Assembly (NCBI RefSeq): GCF_032193805.1
Contig: NZ_JAVBIK010000001.1
Location: 868,001-932,000 of the forward strand
Source: Rhodoferax potami
GTDB lineage: Bacteria; Pseudomonadota; Gammaproteobacteria; Burkholderiales; Burkholderiaceae_C
Direction: 5' to 3'
Length of the DNA stretch: 64,000 nucleotides
Shown: positions 47,006 through 55,814 of the stretch, piece by piece
Layout: every line of letters starts with the position of its first letter
Position numbering within the stretch: the first letter of the stretch is position 1
The notes under the pieces: model-generated
The model's input: the letters and a program-made list of their open reading frames with translations, nothing else
Database searches by the model: none
Told to the model about the DNA's origin: nothing
Position numbers and translations under genes: made by a program

Positions 47006-47956
47006 ATGACCCTGCTCGACACCTTCCCATTGACCGCCCTGCCGCGCCGCTTTCTATTGGCCAGCGTCACTGCTTTCGCTTTGCTGGGCAGCCACGCGCA
47101 TGCCGCCGAGAAGCTGCCGGTGACCGCAAGCTTCAGCATCCTGGGCGATCTGGTGCGGGTGGTGGGCGGCGACCGGGTGGCAGTGACCACGCTGGTGGGC
47201 GCCAATGAAGACGCCCATGTCTTTGAAGCCAAGCCCTCGGACGCAAAAACGCTGCTCGCCTCCAAGCTGGTAGTGCTCAACGGTCTGGGTTTTGAGCCGT
47301 GGGCGGGCAAGCTGCTCAAGTCTTCGGGCTACAAAGGCGAGACAGTAACCGCCGCCAAGGGCGTGAAAGCCCGCGCCATGCAAGAAGAAAAAGGCCATGG
47401 CGCCCACGCCGGCCACGCGCATGAAGAAATGGATCCCCACGCTTGGCAAAACCCCAACAACGTGGCGCTGTACGTGCGCAACATTGCAGCCGGTTTGGCC
47501 AAAGTGGACGCCGCAGGTGCTGCCACCTACCAGGCCAACGCCGAGGCCTATGTCAAAGAGCTGCAGGCGCTGGACGCCTGGGCCCAAGCGCAAATTGCCA
47601 CCATCCCCGCTGATAAACGCAAGGTGATTACCTCGCACGATGCGTTTGGCTACTTTGCCGCGCAATACGGCGTGAAGTTTCTAGCCCCGCAAGGCGTGAA
47701 CACCGAGGCCGAGCCCAGCGCCAAGCAAGTGGCGCAACTGATCAAGCAAATCCAGCGCGAAAAAATCCGCGCTGTGTTTGTAGAAAACATGAGCAACCCC
47801 AAGCTGATCGCCCAGCTCAGCAAAGACGCCGGCGCCACCTTAGGCGCCAGCCTGTATGCCGACGCCCTGTCCACCGCCGACCAGCCCGGCGCCACCTACT
47901 TGCAAATGATGCGCCACAACGTGACGCAGCTGGTGGCCGGCATGAAGCGCAACTGA
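47006..47956 (+). CDS. znuA: zinc ABC transporter substrate-binding protein
   Basis: A 316-residue periplasmic cluster A-I binding protein from ATG 47006, with signal peptide FLLASVTAFALLGSHAHAAE. Metal ligands expected for the family are His in NEDAHVFEAKPSD, His in MDPHAWQNPNN, His in VITSHDAFGYFA and an acidic residue in LYADALST. A His-rich loop (GHGAHAGHAHEEMD, about 130-143) marks zinc-binding ZnuA rather than manganese proteins. Last gene of the znu operon. Confidence 0.93.
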   Translation: MTLLDTFPLTALPRRFLLASVTAFALLGSHAHAAEKLPVTASFSILGDLVRVVGGDRVAVTTLVGANEDAHVFEAKPSDAKTLLASKLVVLNGLGFEPWAGKLLKSSGYKGETVTAAKGVKARAMQEEKGHGAHAGHAHEEMDPHAWQNPNNVALYVRNIAAGLAKVDAAGAATYQANAEAYVKELQALDAWAQAQIATIPADKRKVITSHDAFGYFAAQYGVKFLAPQGVNTEAEPSAKQVAQLIKQIQREKIRAVFVENMSNPKLIAQLSKDAGATLGASLYADALSTADQPGATYLQMMRHNVTQLVAGMKRN

Positions 47957-47964
47957 TACCCATT

Positions 47965-48026
47965 GCTATCAATTTAATAGCTACCTGCGCACTCTTGATG
48001 GGCGCCAGGGCCTGATTTGACCTAAA
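47965..48026. repeat. interspersed repeat, intergenic copy behind znuA
   Basis: GCTATCAATTTAATAGCTAC through GATTTGACCTAAA. The first 18 bases form a small palindrome (GCTAT...ATAGC). Matches the copies at 43758 and, more weakly, 61983. Repeats of this type are, to my knowledge, frequent in Comamonadaceae genomes. Confidence 0.75.
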
Positions 48027-48038
48027 AACCTCTGCACC

Positions 48039-49592
48039 ATGACACTTGCACCCCCTCCATCCGCCCTGCGTCGCGCCCTGCTCTTGAGCGCGGCCGTATC
48101 CGTCTCCACGGCCATGGCCCAGACCGGCCCCACGACCAACGCCCGTGTACTCAAAGTCGCCGCCCCCTGGGAAATCGGCAGCCTGGACCCTTCTAAAACC
48201 GGCTACATCTTCACCCGCCTCGAAGTCACCGAAACCCTGGTCGATGTGGATGCCAGCGGCCAACTTGCGCCCGGCTTGGCTGTGCGCTGGGCGGTATCGC
48301 CTGACCAGAAAACCTGGCGCTTTGCCCTGCGCCCGGGCGCGGTGTTTCATGACGGCAGCCCGGTCACCCCGGAGGCAGTGGTGCGCAGCCTGCAGCGGGC
48401 ACTGGCGCAACCGGGTATTCTGAAAAACACCCCGGTTCAACGGATTGCCGCGGTCAATGGTGAAGTGCAGATCGAGCTAAAACAAGCCTTCACCGCCCTG
48501 CCGGCTTTTCTGGCTCACAACAGCACCCAGGTGCTGGCCCCCGCTTCGTTTGCCGCAGACAACAGCGTGCAGGCAGTCGTGGGCTCAGGCCCTTACAAGG
48601 TCGTGCGGGTCAATGCCCCGCAGAAGCTGGAGACCGCGGCCTTTGAGGGCTGGACCGGCAAACGCCCCGCAGTGCAGCGCGTGGAATACCTGGCCACCGG
48701 CCGGGGCGAAACCCGGGGCATGTTGGCCGAGAGCGGTCAGGCGGACCTGGTATTCACCCATGATGCCGTCGCCATTGAGCGCCTCAAACGCAACCCCCGG
48801 CTGCAGTTCCACACCCTGCCGATTCCGCGCACCCTGTACCTCAAGGTCAATGCCGCGCACCCGCTGCTCAAGGACATCAAAGTGCGCCAGGCCATCAGCC
48901 TGGCGATTGACCGGCCCGGCATCGCACAGGCCATTCTGCGGGAGCCCAAAGCTGCAGCCACCCAGCTTTTCAGCCCCGGCATGGCCGAGTGGCATGTGCC
49001 GGGTTTGCAGCCGCTGGTGCGCGACCCTGGCCGTGCCCGCCAGCTGCTGCAAGAAGCCGGCTGGGTTGCCGGCGCAGACGGCCTGCTGCGCAAAGACGGC
49101 CGCCCTTTCAAGCTGACCTTGCGCACCTTTTCAGACCGCCCCGAGCAGCCGCCCATGGCCACTGCTATCCAGGCGCAACTGCGGGAGGTCGGGCTGGACG
49201 TGGCGGTAGCCATCATGAACGCCAGTGACATTCCCGCCGGGCATCAAGACGGCTCGCTAGAGCTGGCCCTGGTCGCCCGCAACTACGCGCTGGTGCCCGA
49301 CCCGATCGGCAGCTTGCTGCAAGACTTCAGCCCCCAAGGCGGTGACTGGGGCGCCATGGGCTGGCAGAGCGCGCAGGTCACCAGCGCCCTGGAGAGCCTG
49401 AGCACCACCAACGACCCGGCCCGCCGCTCCCGCTTGCGCGGCGCACTGTCCACCGTATTGCAGGCAGAGCTACCGCTGATTCCGGTGGCCTGGTACCAGC
49501 ACACTGCCACCCACAGCAAACGGGTGGGCAATGTGAGCATCGACCCGCTCGAGCGCAGCTACCGCATCAGCCAAATCACCTGGGGGCTATGA
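48039..49592 (+). CDS. ABC transporter periplasmic solute-binding protein, family 5 (Dpp/Nik type)
   Basis: A 517-residue SBP_bac_5 protein with signal peptide RRALLLSAAVSVSTAMAQ. Family blocks: VAAPWEIGSLDPSKTGYIFTRLEVTETLV, WRFALRPGAVFHDGSPVTPEAVVRSLQRA, GSGPYKVV, RTLYLKVNAAHPLLKDIKVRQAISLAIDR and FSPGMAEWHVPG. These proteins bind peptides, nickel or metallophores. It starts an operon with two permeases and a fused double ATPase. NikA-like features and the zinc operon just upstream make a metal or metallophore ligand possible, but no Zur box precedes it and peptides are not excluded. Confidence 0.9.
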   Translation: MTLAPPPSALRRALLLSAAVSVSTAMAQTGPTTNARVLKVAAPWEIGSLDPSKTGYIFTRLEVTETLVDVDASGQLAPGLAVRWAVSPDQKTWRFALRPGAVFHDGSPVTPEAVVRSLQRALAQPGILKNTPVQRIAAVNGEVQIELKQAFTALPAFLAHNSTQVLAPASFAADNSVQAVVGSGPYKVVRVNAPQKLETAAFEGWTGKRPAVQRVEYLATGRGETRGMLAESGQADLVFTHDAVAIERLKRNPRLQFHTLPIPRTLYLKVNAAHPLLKDIKVRQAISLAIDRPGIAQAILREPKAAATQLFSPGMAEWHVPGLQPLVRDPGRARQLLQEAGWVAGADGLLRKDGRPFKLTLRTFSDRPEQPPMATAIQAQLREVGLDVAVAIMNASDIPAGHQDGSLELALVARNYALVPDPIGSLLQDFSPQGGDWGAMGWQSAQVTSALESLSTTNDPARRSRLRGALSTVLQAELPLIPVAWYQHTATHSKRVGNVSIDPLERSYRISQITWGL

Positions 49593-50563
49593 ACATGGGT
49601 TGGACACTGGCTGCCCGACAGGGAGCACGCCTGCTCGGCCAAAGCGCTTTGGTCGCCGGCGCTGTCGGGGTGCTGAGTTTTGCCATGACCCGGGCGCTGC
49701 CGGGCGACGCGGCTTACCGCATCGCCGCCGGCCGCTATGGCTATGACATGGTCGACACCGCAGCCGCCGACGCGGTGCGCAGCGAACTGGGCCTGGACCG
49801 CAGCGCCGCCGAGCAACTGCTGGCCTGGCTGGGCGATCTGGCCCAACTGCGCTTGGGGCAGTCGATGGTGTCGGGCGACCCGGTGCTGGAAGAAATTGCC
49901 CACCAGCTCGGGCACACCCTGCAACTCTCGGTGGTCGCGTGGTTGGCCGCCATGGTGCTGGGCTTGCTGCTGGGCACCTGGGCCGCCCTGCGGGGCACGC
50001 ACTGGAGCACCCGCTGGATAGACCCGGCCTGCACCGTGCTGCGGGCCAGCCCGGCTTTTTTGCTGGGCGTGGTGCTGATGCTGGGCTTGGGAGTGCACCT
50101 GGACTGGCTACCGGTGGCCGGCCACGGCGAGCCGGTTCATCTGGTGTTGCCCGGTCTGGCACTGGCCTTGACGCTGCTACCCGGCATGACCCAGGTGGTG
50201 CGCACCCGGCTGCAACAGGTGTTGCGCTCAGACGCTTTTGAATTCGCCCAGACCAAAGGCTTGCCCCTCCCGGCGGCCCTGTGGCGCCATGCGGCAGCAC
50301 CGCTGGCGCTCGGCACCCTGGCCTATGCAGGCATGCAACTGGTGTTACTGGTCGAAGGCGTGGTGGTGATAGAGAGCCTGGTCGCATGGCCCGGTATCGG
50401 GCACGCGCTGGTGCACGCTGTCATTTCGCGCGACGTGCCCATGATCCAAGGCACTGCACTGGCCATGGGGCTGCTCTTTGTGCTGCTCAACGGCGTGATG
50501 GATGCCGCCGTGCAATGGCTGGACCCGCGCCTGCGCGAGCCCGCAGGAAGGAGTGCCGCATGA
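49589..50563 (+). CDS. ABC transporter permease, DppB/NikB type
   Basis: A 324-residue permease overlapping the binding-protein gene by four bases. An N-terminal span, a periplasmic loop with LGLDRSAAEQLLAWLGDLAQLRLGQSMVSGDPV, then spans including TLQLSVVAWLAAMVLGLLLGTWAAL and the EAA-like loop RLQQVLRSDAFEFAQTKGLPLPAALWRHAAA near residue 210. Ends with LDPRLRE, as in the family. Pairs with the DppC-type permease whose ATG overlaps its stop. Confidence 0.92.
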   Translation: MNMGWTLAARQGARLLGQSALVAGAVGVLSFAMTRALPGDAAYRIAAGRYGYDMVDTAAADAVRSELGLDRSAAEQLLAWLGDLAQLRLGQSMVSGDPVLEEIAHQLGHTLQLSVVAWLAAMVLGLLLGTWAALRGTHWSTRWIDPACTVLRASPAFLLGVVLMLGLGVHLDWLPVAGHGEPVHLVLPGLALALTLLPGMTQVVRTRLQQVLRSDAFEFAQTKGLPLPAALWRHAAAPLALGTLAYAGMQLVLLVEGVVVIESLVAWPGIGHALVHAVISRDVPMIQGTALAMGLLFVLLNGVMDAAVQWLDPRLREPAGRSAA

Positions 50564-51384
50564 GCTCCATGACTCACATGGCGACACCGCTGCCCGCCGC
50601 CCGACACTCTTGGAGCTGGGGCCTACCGGTGCTGATGGCGGTTTTGTTGCTCGGCCTCCTCAGTGTCTGGCTGGGGCAGAACCCGGCCCACCAAAACCTG
50701 AGCAACACCTTGACTGCGCCCGGCCCCGCCCATTGGCTGGGTACCGACCATTTGGGCCGGGACCTGATGGCGCGCTTGGGCGAGGCGATCCGCGTTTCAC
50801 TCTGGCTGGCGCTGGGCTCGGCCTTTTTAGCAGTCACCTTGGGCACCCTGCTGGGCCTGTGCGCCGCGTGGCGACGCGGCCTCACCGACCGGCTGCTGTG
50901 CCTGTGTGCGGACGGTGTGGCGGCAATACCCGGCCTGCTGTGGGTGCTGCTGGTAGCCGCACTGGCACCCGGCCAGAAGTGGGCGCTCTACAGCGGGCTG
51001 GTGCTGACAGCGTGGGTGGAGTTCTTCCGCCTGGTGCGCAGCCAAGCCCTTGCCACACTGGCCGGTGATGGCGTGCAGGCCGGGCGCTTGCTGGGCTTTG
51101 GCGCGCCCTACTTGCTGCGCTGGTATGTGCTGCCCCCCATGGTGGGCGATTTGCTGCGCCTGTGGAGCTACGCCATTGCCAATGCAGTTCTGGCCGTGGC
51201 AGCGCTGGGCTTTGTGGGTGTGGGCTTGCGCCCACCGACCGCCGAACTGGGTTTGATGATGACCGAAGCCCTGCCCTACTACGACGCAGCGCCCTGGCTG
51301 CTAGCCGCACCGGTCGTTGTGCTGGTGCTGGTGGTCAGCGCCCTGCAATCCGCCACCCGGCAAGCTTTGAAAGACAGCGTATGA
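50560..51384 (+). CDS. ABC transporter permease, DppC/NikC type
   Basis: A 274-residue permease from ATG 50560 (ATGA overlap). Typical TDHLGRDLMARLGEAIRVSLWLALGSAFLAVTLGTLLGL block near residues 62-105, the EAA loop VRSQALATLAGDGVQAGRLLGFGAPYLLRWYVLPPM near 155, and ALGFVGVGLRPPTAELGLMMTEA near 215. Second channel subunit of the importer. Confidence 0.93.
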   Translation: MSSMTHMATPLPAARHSWSWGLPVLMAVLLLGLLSVWLGQNPAHQNLSNTLTAPGPAHWLGTDHLGRDLMARLGEAIRVSLWLALGSAFLAVTLGTLLGLCAAWRRGLTDRLLCLCADGVAAIPGLLWVLLVAALAPGQKWALYSGLVLTAWVEFFRLVRSQALATLAGDGVQAGRLLGFGAPYLLRWYVLPPMVGDLLRLWSYAIANAVLAVAALGFVGVGLRPPTAELGLMMTEALPYYDAAPWLLAAPVVVLVLVVSALQSATRQALKDSV

Positions 51385-52859
51385 GCGCCCCCTTGTTACA
51401 GGTCGATGACCTGCGTATTCACCTGGCAAGCGCATTGCCCGGGTCCCAAGGACGCGCCTTGCTGGAGGCCTGCAGCTTCAGCCTGCTCGCCGGTGAACGA
51501 CTGACGCTGGTCGGCGAGTCCGGCGCGGGCAAGTCTTTGTTGGCACAGGCCATCATGGGTACCCTGCCCCCCGCTTTGCAGGCCAGCGGGTCGATCGCCA
51601 TCGACGGTGTGGCCACCCACGGCCAACGCGAGCGCACGCAGCCTCTGTGGGGCCGCACAGTGATGATGCTGCCGCAAGAGCCGGGCACCGCACTCAACCC
51701 GTTGATGCAGGTGCACAGCCAGGTCGCAGAGGCCGGCCGGTACGCACGCGGCTTGCAGTGGCAGCACGCCCGGCAGGACGCGGAGCAGCAACTCCAGTCG
51801 CTGGGGCTCGGTGCCGCCGCACGCCTGTACCTGCACCAGATATCAGGCGGCATGGCGCAGCGCGTGGGGGTGGCCTGCGCCAGTGCTGCCGGTGCCCGCC
51901 TGCTGATTGCCGACGAGCCGACCAAGGGCCTGGACCCCGAGGCCTGCGCCCAGGTCGCAGCCTTGCTGATGGCCGCCCAAACGCAAGGCCAAGGCCTGCT
52001 CACCATCACCCATGACCTGGAACTGGCAGCCCACTTGGGCGGGCGGATCGCGGTATTGCGCCATGGCTGTATCGTCGAGCAAGGCCCTGCCACCGAGGTG
52101 CTACAAGCCCCCCGCCACCCTTACACCCGCGAGCTGATGGCAGCCCGGCCGCAACACTGGCAGCCTTACCCGTTTGCAGCGGCTGCAAGCGCAGCACCGG
52201 TGTTAGAGGCCCAAGGTCTTACCAAGCGGTATGGCGCGCGCACCCTGTTCGAGAACCTCGACTTGACGCTCCACGCCGGCGAGGTGGTTGCCATCAGTGG
52301 CCCCAGCGGCTGCGGCAAGACCACCTTGGGCAATATGCTGCTCGGCCTGAGCCCGGCAGACGCGGGAAGCGTGCGGCGCCCCGGGCCAGCAGCCCCCTGG
52401 AAATACCAAAAGCTGTACCAAGACCCACCAGCCGCCTTCTCGCCATTCCGCACCCTCGGACAGGCTTTAGACGATGCGCGCCACCTGCACTATTCCGGCT
52501 CTTCGCGCCGCGCCCCGCAGTCGCCTGAGAGCGGGCAATCGCGGTGGATGCAAGCCTTGGGCCTCTCCGACGCGCTGTTGGCGCGCAAGCCGCATGAGGT
52601 GTCAGGCGGGGAGCTTCAGCGTTTTGCGCTGTTGCGGCTGATGCAATTGCAGCCGGCCTTTATTTTTGCGGACGAGCCGACCTCGCGCCTGGACCCGATC
52701 ACCCAGCGGGACACCATGCGGGTCATCTGCGACAGCGCCGCCCAACAAGGCTGTGCGGTGCTACTGGTCAGCCACGATGCCCACCTTGCCCGCCACAGCA
52801 GCCACCGCCATGTGCAAATGGCGGACCTGACGATGCAGGCCGCGGCCACTCCAGCCTGA
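51381..52859 (+). CDS. fused tandem ABC ATPase, DppD-DppF type
   Basis: A 492-residue protein with two complete ATPase domains. The first (1-255) has Walker A GESGAGKS, signature ISGGMAQRVGVA and Walker B LLIADEPTKGLD; the second (265-480) has GPSGCGKTT, VSGGELQRFALLR and FIFADEPTSRLD. HPYTRELMAA at about 250 is the usual DppD/OppD end. Fusion of the two normally separate subunits ensures one-to-one assembly; similar fusions (YejF, GsiA) are known. It overlaps the permease gene by four bases and ends the operon. Confidence 0.93.
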   Translation: MSAPLLQVDDLRIHLASALPGSQGRALLEACSFSLLAGERLTLVGESGAGKSLLAQAIMGTLPPALQASGSIAIDGVATHGQRERTQPLWGRTVMMLPQEPGTALNPLMQVHSQVAEAGRYARGLQWQHARQDAEQQLQSLGLGAAARLYLHQISGGMAQRVGVACASAAGARLLIADEPTKGLDPEACAQVAALLMAAQTQGQGLLTITHDLELAAHLGGRIAVLRHGCIVEQGPATEVLQAPRHPYTRELMAARPQHWQPYPFAAAASAAPVLEAQGLTKRYGARTLFENLDLTLHAGEVVAISGPSGCGKTTLGNMLLGLSPADAGSVRRPGPAAPWKYQKLYQDPPAAFSPFRTLGQALDDARHLHYSGSSRRAPQSPESGQSRWMQALGLSDALLARKPHEVSGGELQRFALLRLMQLQPAFIFADEPTSRLDPITQRDTMRVICDSAAQQGCAVLLVSHDAHLARHSSHRHVQMADLTMQAAATPA

Positions 52860-52986
52860 GCACCCTGCGATGGCACGCAGGGGTGCCATCGCAGCTCAGC
52901 GGCTGTTTTTGCTATACATTCAGGAGCCCCACCTGTAGATTCAACGGGCTCTCACAGCGCCTGACCTTGTTATCCCCAAGACTGCT

Positions 52987-53184
52987 ATGCCTGATAAAAA
53001 AGAACCCAAGCTCTGGCTGACGATCCTCAAGCTAGTAGCCGGTGCTGCGGTACTGGTCACCGCGTTTTGGCTTTTTTTGACGTTTTTGGACGGCTACTCT
53101 GAGGACACTTCCCCCGCACCCACCAGCAGGTCCAAGATGGACTGGGGTATAGCCAACGACTCGCCGATCCCGAGCCGCCGCTAA
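52987..53184 (+). CDS. small single-span membrane protein
   Basis: A 65-residue protein: charged N-terminus MPDKKEPKLWLTILK, one hydrophobic span (LVAGAAVLVTAFWLFLTFLD) and a hydrophilic Ser/Pro tail (TSPAPTSRSKMDWGIANDSP). There is no recognisable family and only a weak ribosome site. Stands alone between the ABC operon and msrA. Coding is plausible but not certain. Confidence 0.5.
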   Translation: MPDKKEPKLWLTILKLVAGAAVLVTAFWLFLTFLDGYSEDTSPAPTSRSKMDWGIANDSPIPSRR

Positions 53185-53221
53185 GGCCTGCTACTGGCCG
53201 GCCTCCACCCGCAGCCCGGGC

Positions 53222-53764
53222 TCACGGTTTTTGCAGGCGGGCAAACGTCTTGCGAAACTTTGCCACCTTGGGTGCTGCCACTGCCATGCAATAGCCCTGA
53301 TTCGGGTTACGTGCGAAAAAATCCTGGTGGTAGGCCTCAGCGGGCCAGTAGTTCTGCAGCGCCAACACCTCGGTCACGATGGGCCGGTCATAGTGCTTGC
53401 TAGCTGTCAACTCGGCCAATAGCTCGCGCGCCACTGCCTCTTGCTCGGGCGTTGAGAAATAAATGCCACTGCGGTACTGGGTGCCTGTGTCGTTGCCCTG
53501 GCGGTTCAGGGTGGTCGGATCGTGGATGACAAAGAAGATTTCCAGAATCTCGCGGGTGCTGATGACCGCCGGATCGTAGACCAGCTTCACGACCTCGTTA
53601 TGGCCGGTGGTGCCGGTGCACACGGCTTCATAGCTGGGTTGATGCACATGGCCGTTGCTGTAGCCGGACTCCACATCTACGATCCCTTGCACCTCTACAA
53701 ACACCGCCTCTGTGCACCAAAAGCAGCCGCCGCCCAGGGTGATAGTTTGGAATGTGTGGTTCAT
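53222..53764 (-). CDS. msrA: peptide methionine sulfoxide reductase A
   Basis: A 180-residue MsrA, which reduces methionine S-sulfoxide in proteins. The catalytic Cys is in LGGGCFWCTEAVF at residues 14-17; VESGYSNGH, YEAVCTGTTGHNEVVKLVYDP, FFVIHDPTTLNRQGNDTGTQYRSGIYF and the late Cys in NQGYCMAV complete the signature. Cytoplasmic, no signal peptide. Monocistronic, divergent from the TetR gene. Confidence 0.97.
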   Translation of the reverse strand: MNHTFQTITLGGGCFWCTEAVFVEVQGIVDVESGYSNGHVHQPSYEAVCTGTTGHNEVVKLVYDPAVISTREILEIFFVIHDPTTLNRQGNDTGTQYRSGIYFSTPEQEAVARELLAELTASKHYDRPIVTEVLALQNYWPAEAYHQDFFARNPNQGYCMAVAAPKVAKFRKTFARLQKP

Positions 53765-53933
53765 CAGTTACTCCGGAGTTGAAAGACAAGGCCGCGCCCG
53801 CGACCCATGCAGTTCAGTCGGCGAGCCGGCCTGCATCTTACGGAGGCGCAGGGCAGCGCGGCTACGGCCCCTGCAAAGCACCTGAACTTTGCACAACTTT
53901 GCCAAGGCCATCGCACCCCGGGGGCAGCTTGGA

Positions 53934-53962
53934 TTGACACTCCCTAGGGGCTCCGCTACATT
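53934..53962 (+). promoter_or_regulatory. sigma70 promoter and operator region of the efflux operon
   Basis: TTGACA, a 17-base spacer and TACATT stand 24 bases before the TetR start. Between -10 and start lies ACCAATCAGTCAGT, resembling sites of AcrR-type repressors, so autoregulation is likely. Confidence 0.7.
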
Positions 53963-53985
53963 AATAACCAATCAGTCAGTAATTT

Positions 53986-54663
53986 ATGCCCAGTCTTCCC
54001 AGCCTCTGTGAAATCACCGCCCAAGCCCGCGCCAAGCGCGAGCGCCGCAAAGATGCGCGCCCCGGCGAACTGCTTGAAGCGGCTTTGGAGCTGTTTGTAG
54101 AAAAAGGCTTTGCCGCCACCCGCGCAGAAGAAGTAGCCAAGCTCGCTGGCGTCTCCAAGGGCACTCTGTTTTTGTACTTTTCGAGCAAAGAAGAGCTGTT
54201 CAAGGCGGTGGTGCGTGAAAACATTTCGGGTCGCTTCACCGAGTGGAGCGCCGAACTGGAGGCTTTCGAGGGCAACAGCACCGAGCTGCTGCGCCACTGC
54301 ATGACGGCTTGGTGGGAGCGTGTGGGCTCGACCAAGGCCTCCGGCATCTCCAAACTGATGATGAGCGAAGCGGGCAACTTTCCCGAGCTGGCGGCGTTTT
54401 ACCAGGAAGAAGTGGTGCTTCCGGGCAACGATCTGATCCGGCGGGTGCTCCAACGTGGGGTAGACAGCGGTGAGTTCCGCCAGCTTGATGTGGAATACGG
54501 TGTGTATCTATTGCTCGCCCCCATGATGTTTTTGGCGCTGTGGCGTCACTCGATCGGCTTGTGTACCGCGCACGACGCCACGCTCGACCCGGTGGCCTAC
54601 CTCAACACCCATATTGACAACCTGCTGTTGGGCCTGCGCGTGCGGCCGGAAGCGGGATCCTAA
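53986..54663 (+). CDS. TetR/AcrR family repressor of the RND efflux operon
   Basis: A 225-residue TetR-family protein. The helix-turn-helix spans about residues 27-70 ([48 protein letters not shown]). The C-terminal part ([33 protein letters not shown]) is the TetR_C ligand domain seen in efflux regulators. It is followed after 17 bases by the adaptor gene, so it represses its own operon in the absence of inducer. Confidence 0.92.
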   Translation: MPSLPSLCEITAQARAKRERRKDARPGELLEAALELFVEKGFAATRAEEVAKLAGVSKGTLFLYFSSKEELFKAVVRENISGRFTEWSAELEAFEGNSTELLRHCMTAWWERVGSTKASGISKLMMSEAGNFPELAAFYQEEVVLPGNDLIRRVLQRGVDSGEFRQLDVEYGVYLLLAPMMFLALWRHSIGLCTAHDATLDPVAYLNTHIDNLLLGLRVRPEAGS

Positions 54664-54680
54664 TTTTTTCGGCACTGAAA

Positions 54681-55814
54681 ATGAAACCCTGGATCAAATG
54701 GACATCGGCAGCACTCGCTGTGGCGGTACTCGCGGGCGTGGGCCTGCGCTTGGCTGCAAGTAATAAAGCCAAAAAAACCACCCTGGAGGCACAACAAGCC
54801 GCCCTGCAGGTACCGGTGCGGCTGGAGCTGGCACCGGGCGACCTGATCCAGGCGCGGACACTGGACCTCACCCGCAACCTGCCGGTCTCCGGCCCGATCA
54901 AGGCCGTCAACTCCGCCTTCGTCAAAGCCCGAGTGGCCGGCGAATTGCAGGGCCTCACGGTGCGCGAAGGTGACCGGGTGCAAGCCGGCCAGGTTCTGGC
55001 AAGGGTGGACGCCACCGAGTACCAAGCCCGCACACGCCAAGCCCAACAACAGGCGGAATCGGCCAAAGCCCAAGTCGACATTGCGCGCCGCAGCTTCGAC
55101 AACAACCGCAAACTGGTGGACCAGGGCTTTATTTCACAAACCGCGCTGGAATCCTCCAGCGCCAGCCTCGCCGCTGCGGAGGCCTCGTACCGCGCAGCCA
55201 TGGCTGCAGCTGACATCGCCCGGAAATCGCTCGACGACACCGTCCTGCGGGCCCCGATCACCGGCCAAGTGGCGCAGCGCCTGGCACAGCCCGGCGAGCG
55301 CGTGGCCATTGACGCACGGGTGCTGGAAGTGGTGGACCTGAACCGCCTGGAAGTGGAAGCCAGCCTCGCTGCGGCCGACTCTATCGGGGTGCAGGTCGGC
55401 CAAGCCGTGCGCCTGAATGTCGAAGGGTCCAACCGCAGCCTGACCGGCAAAGTAGCCCGCATCAACCCCAGCGCCGTCGCCGGCAGCCGGTCCGTGCTGG
55501 CCTACCTGAACCTGGACACGACCGAAGGGCTGCGCCAGGGGCTGTTTGCCCAGGGCAGCATTGCGGTCGGGGTCAGTCGCGCCCTGGCGGTGCCGGTCTC
55601 CACCATTCGCACCGACAAACCGCTGCCCTATGTGCAATGGGTACAAGACAACAAGGTCGCCCACCAGACCGTAACCTTGGGTGAGCGCGGCGAAGCCGAT
55701 GGCGTGCCCATGGTCGCGGTGACCGGGCTGGCTGAAGGCAGCCAAGTGCTTTCGGGCGCCGTGGGCGCACTGCGGGCGGGTACCGCTATCAAAACCGTAG
55801 CAGGTAGCAACTGA
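54681..55814 (+). CDS. RND efflux periplasmic adaptor protein
   Basis: A 377-residue membrane-fusion protein. An N-terminal anchor (SAALAVAVLAGVGLRLA) is followed by the lipoyl halves (VKARVAGELQGLTVREGDRVQAGQVLARVD and LRAPITGQVAQRLAQPGERV), a coiled-coil hairpin in between (about 115-180), and the beta barrel (LEVEASLAAADSIGVQVGQAVRL). It bridges the RND pump and a TolC-type channel, probably the one encoded at 60.1 kb. Its stop overlaps the pump gene's ATG region. Confidence 0.94.
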   Translation: MKPWIKWTSAALAVAVLAGVGLRLAASNKAKKTTLEAQQAALQVPVRLELAPGDLIQARTLDLTRNLPVSGPIKAVNSAFVKARVAGELQGLTVREGDRVQAGQVLARVDATEYQARTRQAQQQAESAKAQVDIARRSFDNNRKLVDQGFISQTALESSSASLAAAEASYRAAMAAADIARKSLDDTVLRAPITGQVAQRLAQPGERVAIDARVLEVVDLNRLEVEASLAAADSIGVQVGQAVRLNVEGSNRSLTGKVARINPSAVAGSRSVLAYLNLDTTEGLRQGLFAQGSIAVGVSRALAVPVSTIRTDKPLPYVQWVQDNKVAHQTVTLGERGEADGVPMVAVTGLAEGSQVLSGAVGALRAGTAIKTVAGSN

